A stretch of 64,000 nucleotides of DNA from Macrolepiota albuminosa (Eukaryota > Basidiomycota > Agaricomycetes > Agaricales > Agaricaceae), in NCBI GenBank assembly GCA_027475525.1, contig JAMWFC010000115.1, positions 992,001 to 1,056,000 of the forward strand, read 5' to 3'. Of this stretch, positions 33,101 through 41,570 are shown in pieces (the stretch's first letter is position 1; the number at the start of each line of letters is the position of its first letter). The translations under genes and the position numbers were made by a program. The notes below the pieces were generated by a model that saw only the letters and a program-made list of their open reading frames with translations, was not told the origin of the DNA and did no database searches.

Positions 33101-36100
33101 AGTCGAGATTAACGTTTCCAATTTGCTCATAACGTTTGCGACGGCCGTGTTGACTGCGTTTTCCAGATCCTCCTTCTTGACAAAACCTCCCTGATTGTTA
33201 GTCGCGCTAGGTGCTGGCGCCGCAACAGGTGGCGCCTTTCCTCCGTTATCAGTACTAGAGGGTCGCTGGAAGGGGATGCCAGTATCCGTGCCTTTCAGTA
33301 TCCATTTACCTGCTTCAAAAACGTCTTCTATATCGTAGGGTTCCTCAGGATGGTGGTCGGACTTAAGAATTTCTAAGCGACGAGCTATACGAGTCCATAG
33401 TGACGTTGGAATGCCTTGTTGAAACAAGCGCCGTTCCTCGTTCCTGTAGAGTTTGCCATTCTGTACTAGCCATCTTGCAATTCGCTGGAAATCTCGATAA
33501 TAAGTAGATAGCGTGCCTAGCGTATAAATGCCCGTTGCGAAGGTATCCTGTACCAGTTTCTGGATTTCAAGGACGGTATAGCGCGTGGATTCTTCAGCGC
33601 CTGGATACAGTTTAATGATCGCCTTTTTCCATTCCTCGTAGGTATACGACCTTGGTACGGCCTCTCGTGTTAATCCTTGAAACTCATCCAGTCCCGTCCA
33701 GGATTCCGCGGTATCGTAGGAAACGTATCTGGCGGCGTATTCTTTCATTTGTGTGTTGTCGGTGACTCGGCAGTCGCGTAATAAATATTCCAATTCTCGG
33801 AAATACTGTGTTAGCTCGCGAGGTTTTGTCTCGTCCCATTTTGGCGACGAGAAGTGGTTTCTTGGCGGCATACGTGGTGTGTTTGCCTGCTCCATACTAG
33901 CTGGCGTCGACGTCGTGGTGGGAATAGTAGTGTTAGTGGTAGTTTCGCTTGGCGTGGTCGTAGTCGGTACTGGCTCGGGTAACTCTGAGTCGCTAGGTTC
34001 TGGCGATAATGACCTAGACAGCTCTTCCAAAGGAGTAAGCGGTGTATGGTTTTCACCTGCTAAGTATTCGAACGGTCGGGAAAATGGGAAGAAGCTTTCA
34101 GCCAAGCTATCTGGAGCGGCTTCAAGTTCCTGATCTAAAGTCTGCCTCGGTAGCGCGCCTGGTAAGTGTGGTGACTCAGTTAAGGTTTGTTCAAACGCGC
34201 TCTCCAATAGGAGGCGGCGCTGTCGCTGGGCTCGAGTTTCCGGCGGAATTCTGCCTCAATAGAACCCCTCGCGGTGGGCTCCAAAATGATGACGCCAACT
34301 GTGGTTGGGTGCGCTGGACGTATACGCAGTACAACGCCGTCTCCAGCGCCTGGCGTACGGGTTTGTGAGGAGTCCCGGCAGGGTCCCGGTGTGCTCGAGC
34401 AGAGGTGGTAGGACGGTGCGCTAGACGGTAGCACCTCAGGTGCTACCTAGCAAGTAGTAAGCGTCGTAGTTTAGGAGAAGTTATAGAGAAATAAACGAAT
34501 AGCGCAGCGTAGCGTGCCCGTAGGTGGCACCGTAAACGACTCGTAGTTTAGGAGAAGTTATAGAGAAAGAAACGAATAGCGCAGCGTAGCGTGCCCGTAG
34601 GTGGCACCGTAAACGACGAAGACAAGATAGACGAAGCTAGCGCCGAACTTGGTGGCAAAGTCAGGCAATGCTAGCGCGATTTGAACGCTAAGTGTAACTG
34701 GGTGCTCAAGAGGTTACGATTCGTTGTTATATACATGGCAAGTAGCTAGTTTTTATACTATGCGCTACATTATTTCCAAAATAAGTCCATTGACGGCGCT
34801 ACCAATTAGCGCCTCCCTTCGTGACTGTAGCTAACGGCCACCTGTCAACGGCGACCTGCAGCACATGGGTGACGGCGACCAACGGCGACTCTAAAACTAC
34901 TTAGAAGTGGTACGAGTTTGCTCACTTTTTGATGTAATTTAATTGGCCATGCCATCCCGGGGTATGGTCGGGGAATCCTCGACAGACGCTGTGAGCGCTA
35001 ATTCCGGCGCTAAACATTGTACCATCTTTTGATAGATTTAAATGTCGGGTCTGCGTGTATCCTGTCTCGTCGTCATTGATTCTTTTAGACTTCTGATTGA
35101 GGTGCCTCGGTGATTGACAGCGCCAATTGCTAACTCCTTCCAGTACTGATCGGGGTTTGGTCAGAGTCCCCTCCCGCCGTTATGCTAGCGCTATGAGTCC
35201 TGAGTCTTCTTGGTCTTCAAAGTAACTGAGTGGAGTGCGCTGAGGGGCTGATACTGGTGATTGAGATGAATGGATAAGTCTTGCCATAGAGCGCCCGCGC
35301 TAGGGCTGCTCTGTACCCAAGGCTGGTCGCTAGAGCCTTTAGTGTGTCAAGTGTTGGTCGGCCTATAATGTCCCTTGATGTGCTCAGTCCGAGTAGAAGC
35401 CTATTACCGCCCCGTCTATCCACCTCTCCCGTACAAACCTCCATATCTCCACCGCCACTGGGCCCCCGACCCGTCCCTCTACGACCTGGAGCCCTCAGCC
35501 AGCTGGGCCCCTCCGCCCAATTTAGCCATGGCACGACCCGTGGAGGTCCCCTCGTACCGGAGCATCCCCGGAGGCCTGCCGGAGACCCCACCTGTACCTT
35601 AGCCATGGCACGACCCGTGGAGGTCCCCTCGTACCGGAGCATCCCCGGAGGCCTGCCGGAGACCCCACCTGTACCCAGTGGACCCCGCCCGATTCCCCCC
35701 AGCGAGGGCCCCTTTGCACCCACCCCCTACTATGGTTACCAGCGCCCCGTCCCCCAACCCCGAGAACCCCGAGGACCCCCCTACCCCGACTACCCCCCTC
35801 GTCATTACCCGGCCGCCGCTCCACCCGCTCGAACCCCTCCCTCGCCAATGGGACGACGACGCCTCGAGGAGTATGAACGGCAACGGGACGAGATACTCCG
35901 CTCCCTCAGGATCTCACCGGAGGACTTCGCGCAACGGACAAGGACGCTGCTCGTGGAATTTGGACACGACGACTTTGAAGGCACTCCGGAGGAATGGGCT
36001 CACTGCCTGGTCGAATTCAGGGCTTGCCTTACACAAGGAGAACTCCCGGAACAAACCATGGTAAAGTATAGGCGCAATACGATCCTCCGGGAAGAATTCC

Positions 36101-37760
36101 AGCAACTGCTCGACAAAGTCCACGCGTCCCCCTCCCCTCGGCCCCTCAACGACCCCGCGGACCCAGGTCGCTCGATTCACATTCGACGGGAACCCCCGGA
36201 ACCGGCCCCAGCAGTCCCAGCAGCCCCCACGGTCCCCACTCAGGAGCAACGACAACGGGAAGAACGGCAGAACGCCTCAGCCATATTACGGTCCCTCAAC
36301 CCGACTGGAGGCCTTTTCGACCAACCCGCTGCCCGCACGGTAGGCTTGTCAACTCGTCGCAGGGCTAACTCCGTTCCTAGTACCTTCGAGACCTGGGGGC
36401 AGCCCCAGAGACCCCTGGAACCCCTCCCGCGAATGGACAACGCCCGACCCTTCCTAGTACCTTCGAGACCTGGGGGCAGCCCCAGAGACCCCTGGAACCC
36501 CTCCCGCGAATGGACAACGCCCGACCCCCACCTCCGGCGAACCCCGGCAGAGCCCGGGTAGACACCCCTAGTACGGACGATACGTTATGCTACATCAACG
36601 AACTCACGCGCGACAACAACGAACAACGTCCCGTGCCCGCGCCCACCCTGGCACCAGCACCGCCCCCCATGTCTGCCCCGGCCCCTCCGGAACCCAACTT
36701 CCGTCGCGACCCACCACCCCACTTCGACCTACGAAACCCCCGCGACCCCCGATGCAAGCACGACCCTCCCGGGTTGAATGTCCCCCGCGCAACCCAGCAC
36801 CCGGCCCCCCTCCGCCCGACCCGACACCGCCAAACCCTCCCCGACCACCTCCGCCACCCCCCGCCGAACCTCGAGGACGACCCCCAGGGCCCCCACCTCC
36901 GCCCCCCCCTGCGTGGAGACCCGGGCCTCCTCCCGGCAGGAACGAACCCCCCAGGGATAACGGACCCCCCGGGCGCGGGCCCCCAGGTGAGCCGCCCGGA
37001 GGAGGCCCTCCAGGCGGGTGGGGCCCCGCCCTTGGTGCTTTTCCTCCTCAAGGAGGGGGGGGTAATCACTATTACTACTATTACAATGCTGGCCCCCCTC
37101 CCTGCAACGCTGCCGGACCGGACGACGCTCGCAACGCCCTTGCCCGCGAAGGACGACTGAACATCCAAAAGCCCGACGCTTTCACGGGCCGGGACCCCCA
37201 AAAATGGTGTACCTTCCTCACTCAGTGTCTCAATACGTTCCAGGCAAAGCCGCTCACGTTTCAGGTTGACAGCTCCCGGGTGGCCTTTGCCACATCATAC
37301 CTCCAGAGGATTGCCTTCGATCACTACACGGCCCTCATCCAGTTTGACCCCAACAACCCAGCACTCGCTCGCTGGCAGGCCTTCGTCGACGAATTCTCTG
37401 GGAAGTTCGGAATCTATGACACCGTGGCCGAGGCCGAGGACAACCTCTTCAATCTCCAGATGCGCTCAGAAGAACGTTTCACCACCTTTATCGTACGTTT
37501 TGAGAAGGAAGCTTACGAAACAGGTTGGAACTACAGCGCCCTCCGGTACGCCCTCCGCCGCGCCCTGCCACAACGCATCAAGGACGTCCTCCGACTCGCC
37601 CCAAAACAACCCTCCTACGACGGATACAAGGCCCTCATCATGCAGATCGACCAACGCTACTGGGAAGACCGCAGCGAGTATTACAACCCTCCTACGACGG
37701 GATACAAGGCCCTCGTCATGCAGATCGACCAACGCTACTGGGAAGACCGCAGCGAGTATT
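21136..37760 (+). CDS. Element B Gag, interrupted by element A
   Basis: Starts with the ATG at 21136 (MATYTHTYYPTGYQTDPYG), 33 bp after the LTR, and runs 32 codons to the insertion of element A at 21232. It resumes in frame at 35411 (PVYPPLPYKPPYL). A Pro-rich N-terminal half contains a charged helical segment (RRRLEEYERQRDEIL, about 35853). A very Pro-rich linker (36650-37060) follows, then the capsid-like core (about 37140-37680; FTGRDPQKW, then WNYSALRYALRRALPQRI). Frame breaks at 35522-35675, 36374-36527 and 37606-37760 are 77-bp duplications. One further shift near 36770 lies in C runs. The zinc knuckle is downstream (about 38203-38244). Confidence 0.8.
21232..22350 (-). repeat. 3' LTR of gypsy element A
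   Basis: On the plus strand it starts tgatgacgccaactg and ends aagcctatca. It contains one 77-bp duplication (21862-22015) that the partner LTR lacks. Confidence 0.92.
21862..22015. repeat. 2 x 77-bp direct tandem duplication in LTR A
   Basis: Only a single copy is found in the partner LTR (about 34995-35072). Confidence 0.9.
22438..22448 (+). promoter_or_regulatory. TATA-like box of antisense gene 1
   Basis: The sequence cttataaaaag lies 50-60 bp upstream of the ATG at 22498, in a segment that is outside the LTR and opposite to the element's own transcription. Confidence 0.55.
22498..25095 (+). CDS. Antisense accessory gene 1 of element A: paired Cys-cluster protein, 8 exons
   Basis: Function unknown; the Cys pattern suggests zinc and nucleic-acid binding. 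A fully open spliced model is: 22498-22755, 22814-22870, 22998-23339, 23394-23429, 23498-23659, 23715-24307, 24362-24707, 24763-25095, about 708 aa. All junctions are GT..AG with consistent phases. Order: a helical N-terminus (LYRRWLVVRGSNSSWERG), a Pro/Ser-rich linker, then the Cys block at about residues 286-317 (CDKCWSENDPEGC, then CYQCDALKRGC). A basic and acidic disordered region and a C-terminal heptad-like segment (LRQQLRHIEDATEAVGREL) follow. It lies antisense to gag-pol between integrase and 3' LTR. A polyadenylation-like aataaa is near 25173. The 77-bp duplication at 22856-23009 repeats an intron and exon edge. Confidence 0.75.
22856..23009. repeat. 2 x 77-bp direct tandem duplication in antisense gene 1
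   Basis: Spans the end of exon 2, intron 2 and the start of exon 3. Confidence 0.9.
23715..23810 (+). other. Paired Cys-cluster motif of antisense gene 1
   Basis: C-x2-C-x8-C, then 8 residues, then C-x2-C-x6-C. The second half equals the first half of a fungal Zn2Cys6 cluster. A phase-0 intron ends immediately before the first Cys. Confidence 0.75.
25577..25730. repeat. 2 x 77-bp direct tandem duplication upstream of antisense gene 2
   Basis: Duplicates a TATA-like cctataaatt and the following leader. Confidence 0.9.
25654..25663 (+). promoter_or_regulatory. TATA-like box of antisense gene 2
   Basis: The sequence cctataaatt lies about 90 bp upstream of the ATG at 25754. An identical copy at 25577 results from the 77-bp duplication. 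Confidence 0.45.
25754..26218 (+). CDS. Antisense accessory gene 2 of element A, 118 aa, 3 exons
   Basis: Function unknown. The model 25754-25951, 26005-26067, 26123-26218 is open with GT..AG introns of 53 and 55 bp and phase-0 junctions. The ATG has a favourable context (taccATGG). The protein starts MDPPTFLDRATSFFHHYPPE and has a helical segment LGRRCRLLRAACEIWG. The layout (a PP-x-GI box followed by a helix ending in W) resembles the N-terminus of antisense gene 3, so the two are probably paralogues. It is transcribed against gag-pol of the element. Confidence 0.6.
26426..26435 (+). promoter_or_regulatory. TATA-like box of antisense gene 3
   Basis: The sequence gtatatattt ends 37 bp upstream of the ATG at 26472. 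Confidence 0.5.
26472..27260 (+). CDS. Antisense accessory gene 3 of element A, about 245-262 aa
   Basis: Function unknown. The frame is open over its whole length. A likely 51-bp intron (26679-26729) has GT..AG ends but is a multiple of three, so it may or may not be removed. The N-terminus contains LEMFFARLPPGGIRHHNGN and a helix YRLLLAMAQEWL, which parallels antisense gene 2. The C-terminal half carries three degenerate copies of a Pro-rich repeat (RFGAGAPPAPIHESPPGS and variants, 26940-27120) and ends with a basic tail. It lies next to, and convergent with, the integrase end at 27474. Confidence 0.6.
   Translation: MPTPSFFLEDITSVPRPEVLDRLEMFFARLPPGGIRHHNGNILTLIRRYRLLLAMAQEWLVESEQHPNAVSFCRQGDQVPSYVSFQPPVSGSTKSLEYLLLETDNVVSSSSFPAPTFRFADPQLQTLKWLPLPDLIDDEVRAATLQRVIIPFTPLAPRFGAGAPPAPIHESPPGSFTFRFGAGAPPAPINESPTGSSTIRAGALPAPTNESPPGFSTFPPGTFPSTPSPILPPAPPPSPAHLRRRQHPRCSEGFVRGPRRRT
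27286..27439. repeat. 2 x 77-bp direct tandem duplication
   Basis: Lies in the spacer between antisense gene 3 and the end of integrase of element A. Confidence 0.9.
27474..31568 (-). CDS. Element A Pol: reverse transcriptase, RNase H, integrase
   Basis: Read on the minus strand: a leader region (about 31560-31000), RT with FIDDVGVKGP (about 30355-30325) as catalytic box, and RNase H (VILAVDTSYIAVGFFLCQC, about 29700-29645). The integrase zinc-binding part (HDDLGHRGLYATR then CHLCQ) and a DDE core follow. In the core, the Asp in TDNGAP and the Glu in NGIVERPHFD are both kept. The product ends at 27474 in a plain acidic tail without a chromodomain. Frame breaks at 30927-31080, 29983-30136, 29824-29977, 28660-28813 and 28291-28444 are all 77-bp duplications; ignoring one copy of each leaves a continuous polyprotein. 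The start is uncertain because Pol is probably made by frameshifting from Gag. Confidence 0.85.
28291..28444. repeat. 2 x 77-bp direct tandem duplication in integrase A
   Basis: Splits the integrase core just before the second catalytic Asp. Confidence 0.9.
28660..28813. repeat. 2 x 77-bp direct tandem duplication in integrase A
   Basis: Splits the zinc-binding domain after RANLLE. Confidence 0.9.
29824..29977. repeat. 2 x 77-bp direct tandem duplication in Pol A
   Basis: Lies in the RT connection region before MFIHHFSHRANAL. Confidence 0.9.
29983..30136. repeat. 2 x 77-bp direct tandem duplication in Pol A
   Basis: Lies in the RT thumb region. Two junctions within 160 bp imply a very short contig between them. 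Confidence 0.9.
30927..31080. repeat. 2 x 77-bp direct tandem duplication in Pol A
   Basis: Separates the N-terminal leader from RT. Confidence 0.9.
31546..31699. repeat. 2 x 77-bp direct tandem duplication at the Gag-Pol boundary of A
   Basis: Covers the Gag stop codon, so the exact overlap of the two frames is obscured. Confidence 0.9.
31655..34207 (-). CDS. Element A Gag and aspartic protease, 850 aa
   Basis: Forms the virus-like particle core and processes the polyprotein. The minus-strand ORF starts at 34207, about 80 bp inside the LTR end. An acidic Ser/Thr/Pro-rich N-terminus is followed by the capsid-like region (WDETKPRELTQYFRELEYLL, then YEEWKKAIIKLYPG). A CCHC-type zinc knuckle, CHFCGEAGHTMTRGRC, lies at about 33064-33017. 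Near the C-terminus is a retropepsin with IVDSGSQII (about 32035-32009) and DLLLGRPFDVL. The ORF is uninterrupted, in contrast to elements B and C. The stop lies in a 77-bp duplication; Pol is in another frame, which suggests programmed frameshifting. Confidence 0.9.
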   Translation of the reverse strand: MESAFEQTLTESPHLPGALPRQTLDQELEAAPDSLAESFFPFSRPFEYLAGENHTPLTPLEELSRSLSPEPSDSELPEPVPTTTTPSETTTNTTIPTTTSTPASMEQANTPRMPPRNHFSSPKWDETKPRELTQYFRELEYLLRDCRVTDNTQMKEYAARYVSYDTAESWTGLDEFQGLTREAVPRSYTYEEWKKAIIKLYPGAEESTRYTVLEIQKLVQDTFATGIYTLGTLSTYYRDFQRIARWLVQNGKLYRNEERRLFQQGIPTSLWTRIARRLEILKSDHHPEEPYDIEDVFEAGKWILKGTDTGIPFQRPSSTDNGGKAPPVAAPAPSATNNQGGFVKKEDLENAVNTAVANVMSKLETLISTSLNAPRGNMQSGPCHFCGEAGHTMTRGRCTILEQYLRQGRACRGTNGKIVLPSGANIPLYPEHRTFQGRIDEWHRRNPGNLATGNLNSTAATEAETTPQQALIHEVLQLNAVSERPTLSREERIETLERELKSLKNQVFDGVEIKKSKQPLKDYRPSGATSDPAPAKPANPSINDDTPNTAKASASTEPPLHPYSGLAGNYAPPINRNFGAPDKPAGGYRPTAPIYDIEKSKQVFDRIMKSQVTMSVGELCSVAPDVRNQMRTAVTPRRNVANNVTAVDECDDALPGFAYITKTVASEIKEEAAPPKEATSIDPVETYLKSLRSSDDPAVLTVAQDSHAIRSIMLTVDGKSEIESIVDSGSQIISMAADVANELGIIYDPTIILNMQSANGTIDRSLGMARNVPCAVGDLTFYLQIHILRSPAYDLLLGRPFDVLARSVVKTTSEDETTLTISDPNSGVRERYQRFPRKIPETGTEKATLR
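34266..34283 (-). promoter_or_regulatory. Primer-binding site of element A
   Basis: On the minus strand TGGAGCCCACCGCGAGG lies 3 nt inside the LTR end. It starts with TGG, complementary to the CCA end of a tRNA. The tRNA identity is not determined. Confidence 0.6.
34287..35406 (-). repeat. 5' LTR of gypsy element A
   Basis: The 1120-bp sequence matches 21232-22350. The last two bases are TA where the partner has CA, a single transition. Confidence 0.92.
34464..34617. repeat. 2 x 77-bp direct tandem duplication in LTR A
   Basis: Copies differ at one base. The partner LTR has one copy. Confidence 0.88.
35522..35675. repeat. 2 x 77-bp direct tandem duplication in Gag B
   Basis: Repeats the segment encoding MARPVEVPSYRS and shifts the frame by two. 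Confidence 0.9.
36374..36527. repeat. 2 x 77-bp direct tandem duplication in Gag B
   Basis: Repeats the segment encoding PSTFETWGQPQRPLEP. Confidence 0.9.
37606..37760. repeat. 77/78-bp direct tandem duplication in Gag B
   Basis: The second copy has one extra G and one substitution. Confidence 0.85.
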
Positions 37761-37767
37761 CGAATTT

Positions 37768-37919
37768 CCGACCCCCCTGGAACCCTAGAGGAGGACCCCC
37801 TTGGCCCTCCGGCGAAGCCCCCAACCCCCAAGGTCGAAACCCCGCCGACCCCCCTGGAACCCTAGAGGAGGACCCCCTTGGCCCTCCGGCGAAGCCCCCA
37901 ACCCCCAAGGTCGAAACCC
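37768..37919. repeat. About 75-77-bp direct tandem duplication in Gag B
   Basis: Spacing is 77 bp; 75 bp are identical. Confidence 0.85.
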
Positions 37920-39430
37920 TGGTCCCCCCGCGTTCCCTGGCGGCCGACCCCCGGTGAGTCGCGGCCCGCCCAATGCTAACCCCGGCAGCGGGGCCCACCC
38001 CCAGGCCCAACTCAACGCCGCCGTGGCCGCCCACAACCCGGACGACGCGCCAAGCCCCGAGGAACCCCCAGAAGACCCCGGAGACTCTGACTTCGACGAC
38101 GAACGGGACGAAGAGGCCCTCCAGGCCAATCGGCTTCAAAAGAAGGGACGACCCTGAATCGAAGTCCCGACGGATGTGCAGGAACGATGGAGAAGGGAAG
38201 GTGTCTGCATACTCTGTGGTGAGAAAGACCATTTCATCTCTGAGTGCCCCAAACGACAGGTCATGGGACGTGTCACCTGGACCTTCGAAGGGGAGGATGC
38301 CACCTACGAGTATTCGGAAAACGACCCAGCGATTTAGACCCGGAAGACGCCCTAAATCGCGGAATCGACCCCGACGTCTTCTCCGCCCCGGTCTCACATC
38401 TTCGCTCTACGACACTCATACAGGACACCCTCACGGCTTATCTACCCTCCCACTCTTCGCACTCCCTCCTCCTCAAAACCCGCCTCACCCCCTCCGGAAC
38501 TCCCCTCAACACCCTCGTCGACAGTGGCGCCACCGACAACTTCATCGACGAAGCATGGTCTACCCTCGCCCCGGAACCCGCCCAGCAACTCCCGGTCCCG
38601 GTACGGCTCTGCCTCTTCGACGGAGACGCCTCTACGGCAGGGGACATCACTCACTTCGTGCGTATGCCCGTCACTTTCGCCAACGGACAGACTCACACCC
38701 TCCGGATGTTGGTAACCAAACTCCACTCTTCCGCACCCCTGGTCCTAGGGCTCCCGTGGCTCCGGGACACTAACCCCCGCATTGATTGGCGACACCTCAC
38801 CCTTCTTCCGCACCCCTGGTCCTAGGGCTCCCGTGGCTCCGGGACACTAACCCCCGCATGATTGGCGACACCTCACCCTTTGCCTGACCCGGGACCCGAC
38901 CCCCGACGACCAGCAACTCCCCTTCGACATCCCCCACTCCTCCAATCCTACCCCGAAGGACGGGCCTCCACCACCCCCCGGACTCCAGTCCCGTTCATCC
39001 CGATCCTTTGTCATCAATGCCAGGCTGGACGGCGCCCCAGGACCAGTCTCGGCCCTCATCGACAGCGGAGCCACCAGAGTTTTCATCAGCGACGCCCTCG
39101 ACCTCCCCCACGACTCCCTCGACCAGCCCCTCCGCCTGCAACGCCTCGACGGCACCCCCTCCTCCTCCGGCCCCATCCAAAGGTCTCACTCGGGACGCGT
39201 GACCCTGGACAACAACTACGAGTTCACCTCCGACTTCCTGGTCACGCGACTCCACGAATCGACCCCGATGGTGCTGGGACTACCCTGGCTGCGCGACACG
39301 AACCCCAACATCGATTGGAGGACGCTCACCATGACTCGACCCCGATGGTGCTGGGACTACCCTGGCTGCGCGACACGAACCCCAACATCGATTGGAGGAC
39401 GCTCACCATGACCTTCCCGGGACCCGAAGA
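37768..39430 (+). CDS. Element B zinc knuckle and two tandem retropepsin-like domains
   Basis: After the capsid come an acidic linker and a CCHC knuckle ([14 protein letters not shown], about 38203-38244); a TGA at 38155-38157 precedes it. A first protease-like domain (38380-38800) has [15 protein letters not shown] and [16 protein letters not shown]. After a 77-bp duplication at about 38728-38880, in which the second copy lacks one base, a second, clearly different domain (39000-39330) has [15 protein letters not shown] and [16 protein letters not shown]. One retropepsin per polyprotein is usual because the enzyme dimerises. A frame shift near 38325 and the TGA suggest decay or base errors. 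Confidence 0.7.
38728..38880. repeat. 76/77-bp direct tandem duplication between the two protease domains
   Basis: The second copy lacks one T. The junction lies between protease domains 1 and 2 of element B. Confidence 0.85.
39259..39412. repeat. 2 x 77-bp direct tandem duplication after protease domain 2
   Basis: Repeats the segment encoding [16 protein letters not shown]. Confidence 0.9.
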
Positions 39431-41514
39431 CCACCCCGCGACCGCCGTGCACCTCCGGGCCCTAGGGAACGACCCGACGCCCGACACCCCCGGGACGATC
39501 GACGCGCCCCCGACGCATGCACCTCCCACGCCCGTCCGAGACCGCAAGGCCCCCAATCGACCCCCAAACGTTCCTCGGAACAAGTACAAAGGGCCGAACT
39601 ACCCCTGCCGGTTTCAGACACGCATCACACCCACTCCGGCCGATGCTTCCGCAACCCCGATCGACCCGAGCACACTTGACATTAGGATCATTGGGGCCGC
39701 CCCCTTCGCCCGCCTCATGAGGGATGGAACTCCCACATTTCAGCTGCACATCTCGCCTTCTCTTCCGGAAGAACACCTACGAGGGGACGCTATTCCCCCG
39801 GAACCGAGAACCGAGGAGCAGATCCTCCAAGAAGTAGTTCCCCCGGAGTATCATGAGTTCGCTGACGTATTCTCCGAAGGAGACGCCAAGGAGATCCCCC
39901 CTCACCGCCCCTATGATCACACCATCGACCTCGAGGAAGGAGCCACCCCCCCTTTCGGCAAGGTGTACAACATGTCGGAGGTCGAGCTCCGGGCCCTCAA
40001 GGACTACCTCGACGAAATGCTCGGTAAGGGATTCATCCGACCCTCCGCCTCCGCCACCGGAGCCCTGGTTCTATTTGCCAAGAAGAAGGATGGCTCGCTC
40101 CGACTCTGCGTCGACTACCGGGGACTCAATAAGATCACCAAGAAGAACCGCTACCCGCTCCCGCTCATTGGCGATCTGGTCAATCAACTCCGCAGTGCCA
40201 AGGTTTATACGAAGATTGACCTCCGCTCCGGTTACAACAACGTCCGCATCGCCCCGGGACACGAGTGGAAAACCGCGTTCCGCACACGGTATGGTCTGTT
40301 TGATCCGGTTACAACAACGTCCGCATCGCCCCGGGACACGAGTGGAAAACCGCGTTCCGCACACGGTATGGTCTGTTTGAATACCTTGTGATGCCTTTCG
40401 GAATGACTAACTCCCCGCCACGTTCCAATACTTCATGAACGACATCTTCCACGACATGAGCGACGTCTTCGTGATCGTCTACCTGGACGACATCCTCATT
40501 TACTCCGACTCACCGGAGGATCACCAGAAGCATGTCCGGCAAGTCCTTGAACGCCTCCGGGAACACAACCTCCACGCCAAGCCCAAGAAGTGTTCATTCC
40601 ATACTGAAGAGGTTGAGTATCTTGGCGTCATAGTATCCCCGAATGGCGTCCGCATGGATCCCCACAAGGTCGAGGCCATCGTCAACTGGCCGCAACCCCG
40701 GAACGTGAAGGAAGTACAGTCCTTCCTGGGTTTCGCTAACTTCTACCAGAGGTTTATAGACAACTACTCCGGGATCACGAAACCCCTCAACCGGCTCACG
40801 CGTAAGGACATCGCCTGGAACTGGGACAGTAAGTGCCAGAGCGTCTTTAACTTGCTCAAGGAGGCTTTCACAGTTGCCCCGGTACTCCGGCACTACGACC
40901 CGGCCCTCCCGATCATCCTGGAATGTGACGCGTCCGACTACGCCATCGCCGGGATCCTCTCACAGATGGAGCCTGACGGTGGGGAGCCCCGGCCAGTTGC
41001 TTTCTACACCCGGTCCATGATCGACGCCGAGCTCAACTACGACATTTACGACAAAGAACTCCTCGCCATCGTTGAAGCCTTCAAGCAATGGCGGGCCTAC
41101 CTCGAGGGAGCCCGGCACCGGATCCAGGTCTATTCGGATCATAATAACCTGCAGTATTTCACCACGACCAAGCAACTCAGTCGACGGCAGGCCCGATGGT
41201 CCGAGATCCTCTCGGAATACGACTTCACGATCCAGTACCGCCCGGGACGACTTGGCGCCAAGCCCGATGCCCTCACCCGTCGACCGGACGTCTACCCCAA
41301 GAAGTCATTCGAGGCGGAACGCAATGCGTTCAATCATCGCGTGGTGATCCCTCCCGAACATCTGAATGCCGTACTGATCTTAAATGACGAAGGAACCCTG
41401 AACCAGATCCGCCGCGCTCCCCGAGACAAGTACTTCATCTGAATGCCGTACTGATCTTAAATGACGAAGGAACCCTGAACCAGATCCGCCGCGCTCCCCG
41501 AGACAAGTACTTCA
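39413..41514 (+). CDS. Element B reverse transcriptase and RNase H
   Basis: RT begins at about 39830 ([17 protein letters not shown]) with [16 protein letters not shown] (about 40083) and the catalytic YLDDILIYS at 40480-40506. RNase H carries [16 protein letters not shown] (about 40918) and [15 protein letters not shown] (about 41038). A 77-bp duplication (40227-40380) breaks the frame in the RT palm. One base appears missing at about 40420 (MTNSP is followed by a shift before the FQYFMNDIF block). The tail reaches the duplication at 41361-41514. Type: Ty3/gypsy with chromodomain. Confidence 0.9.
40227..40380. repeat. 2 x 77-bp direct tandem duplication in RT B
   Basis: Repeats the segment encoding [18 protein letters not shown]. 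Confidence 0.9.
41361..41514. repeat. 2 x 77-bp direct tandem duplication between RNase H and integrase B
   Basis: The stop after DKYFI is created by this duplication. Confidence 0.9.
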
Positions 41515-41570
41515 CCGATCACGACCCCCAAAACTCTTCCGACAAAACCGACCAGGACCCCGCCTTCTCC

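Larger units (their letters stand above)
21232..35406 (-). mobile_element. Ty3/gypsy element A, reversed, with antisense accessory genes
   Basis: LTRs 21232-22350 (3' LTR of the minus element) and 34287-35406 (5' LTR) flank 11.9 kb. A primer-binding site lies beside the 5' LTR and a purine tract (minus-strand complement of 22351-22359) beside the 3' LTR. The 4-bp repeat ccgc (21228-21231, 35407-35410) is the likely target duplication. Skipping the element joins the Gag frame of B. LTRs differ at about 15 sites by eye, essentially all transitions. Gag-pol is on the minus strand (34207 to 27474); three spliced genes on the plus strand (22498-27260) occupy the interval between integrase and 3' LTR. 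All pol breaks coincide with 77-bp duplications, so this copy may be intact and recent. Confidence 0.93.

Noticed and set aside
36590..37201. Gly/Arg-rich minus-strand ORF in element B
   Set aside because: Shadow of the Pro-rich Gag linker in GC-rich DNA.
37735..38397. 220-codon minus-strand ORF in element B
   Set aside because: Lies opposite Gag and the zinc knuckle; composition-driven open frame without motif.
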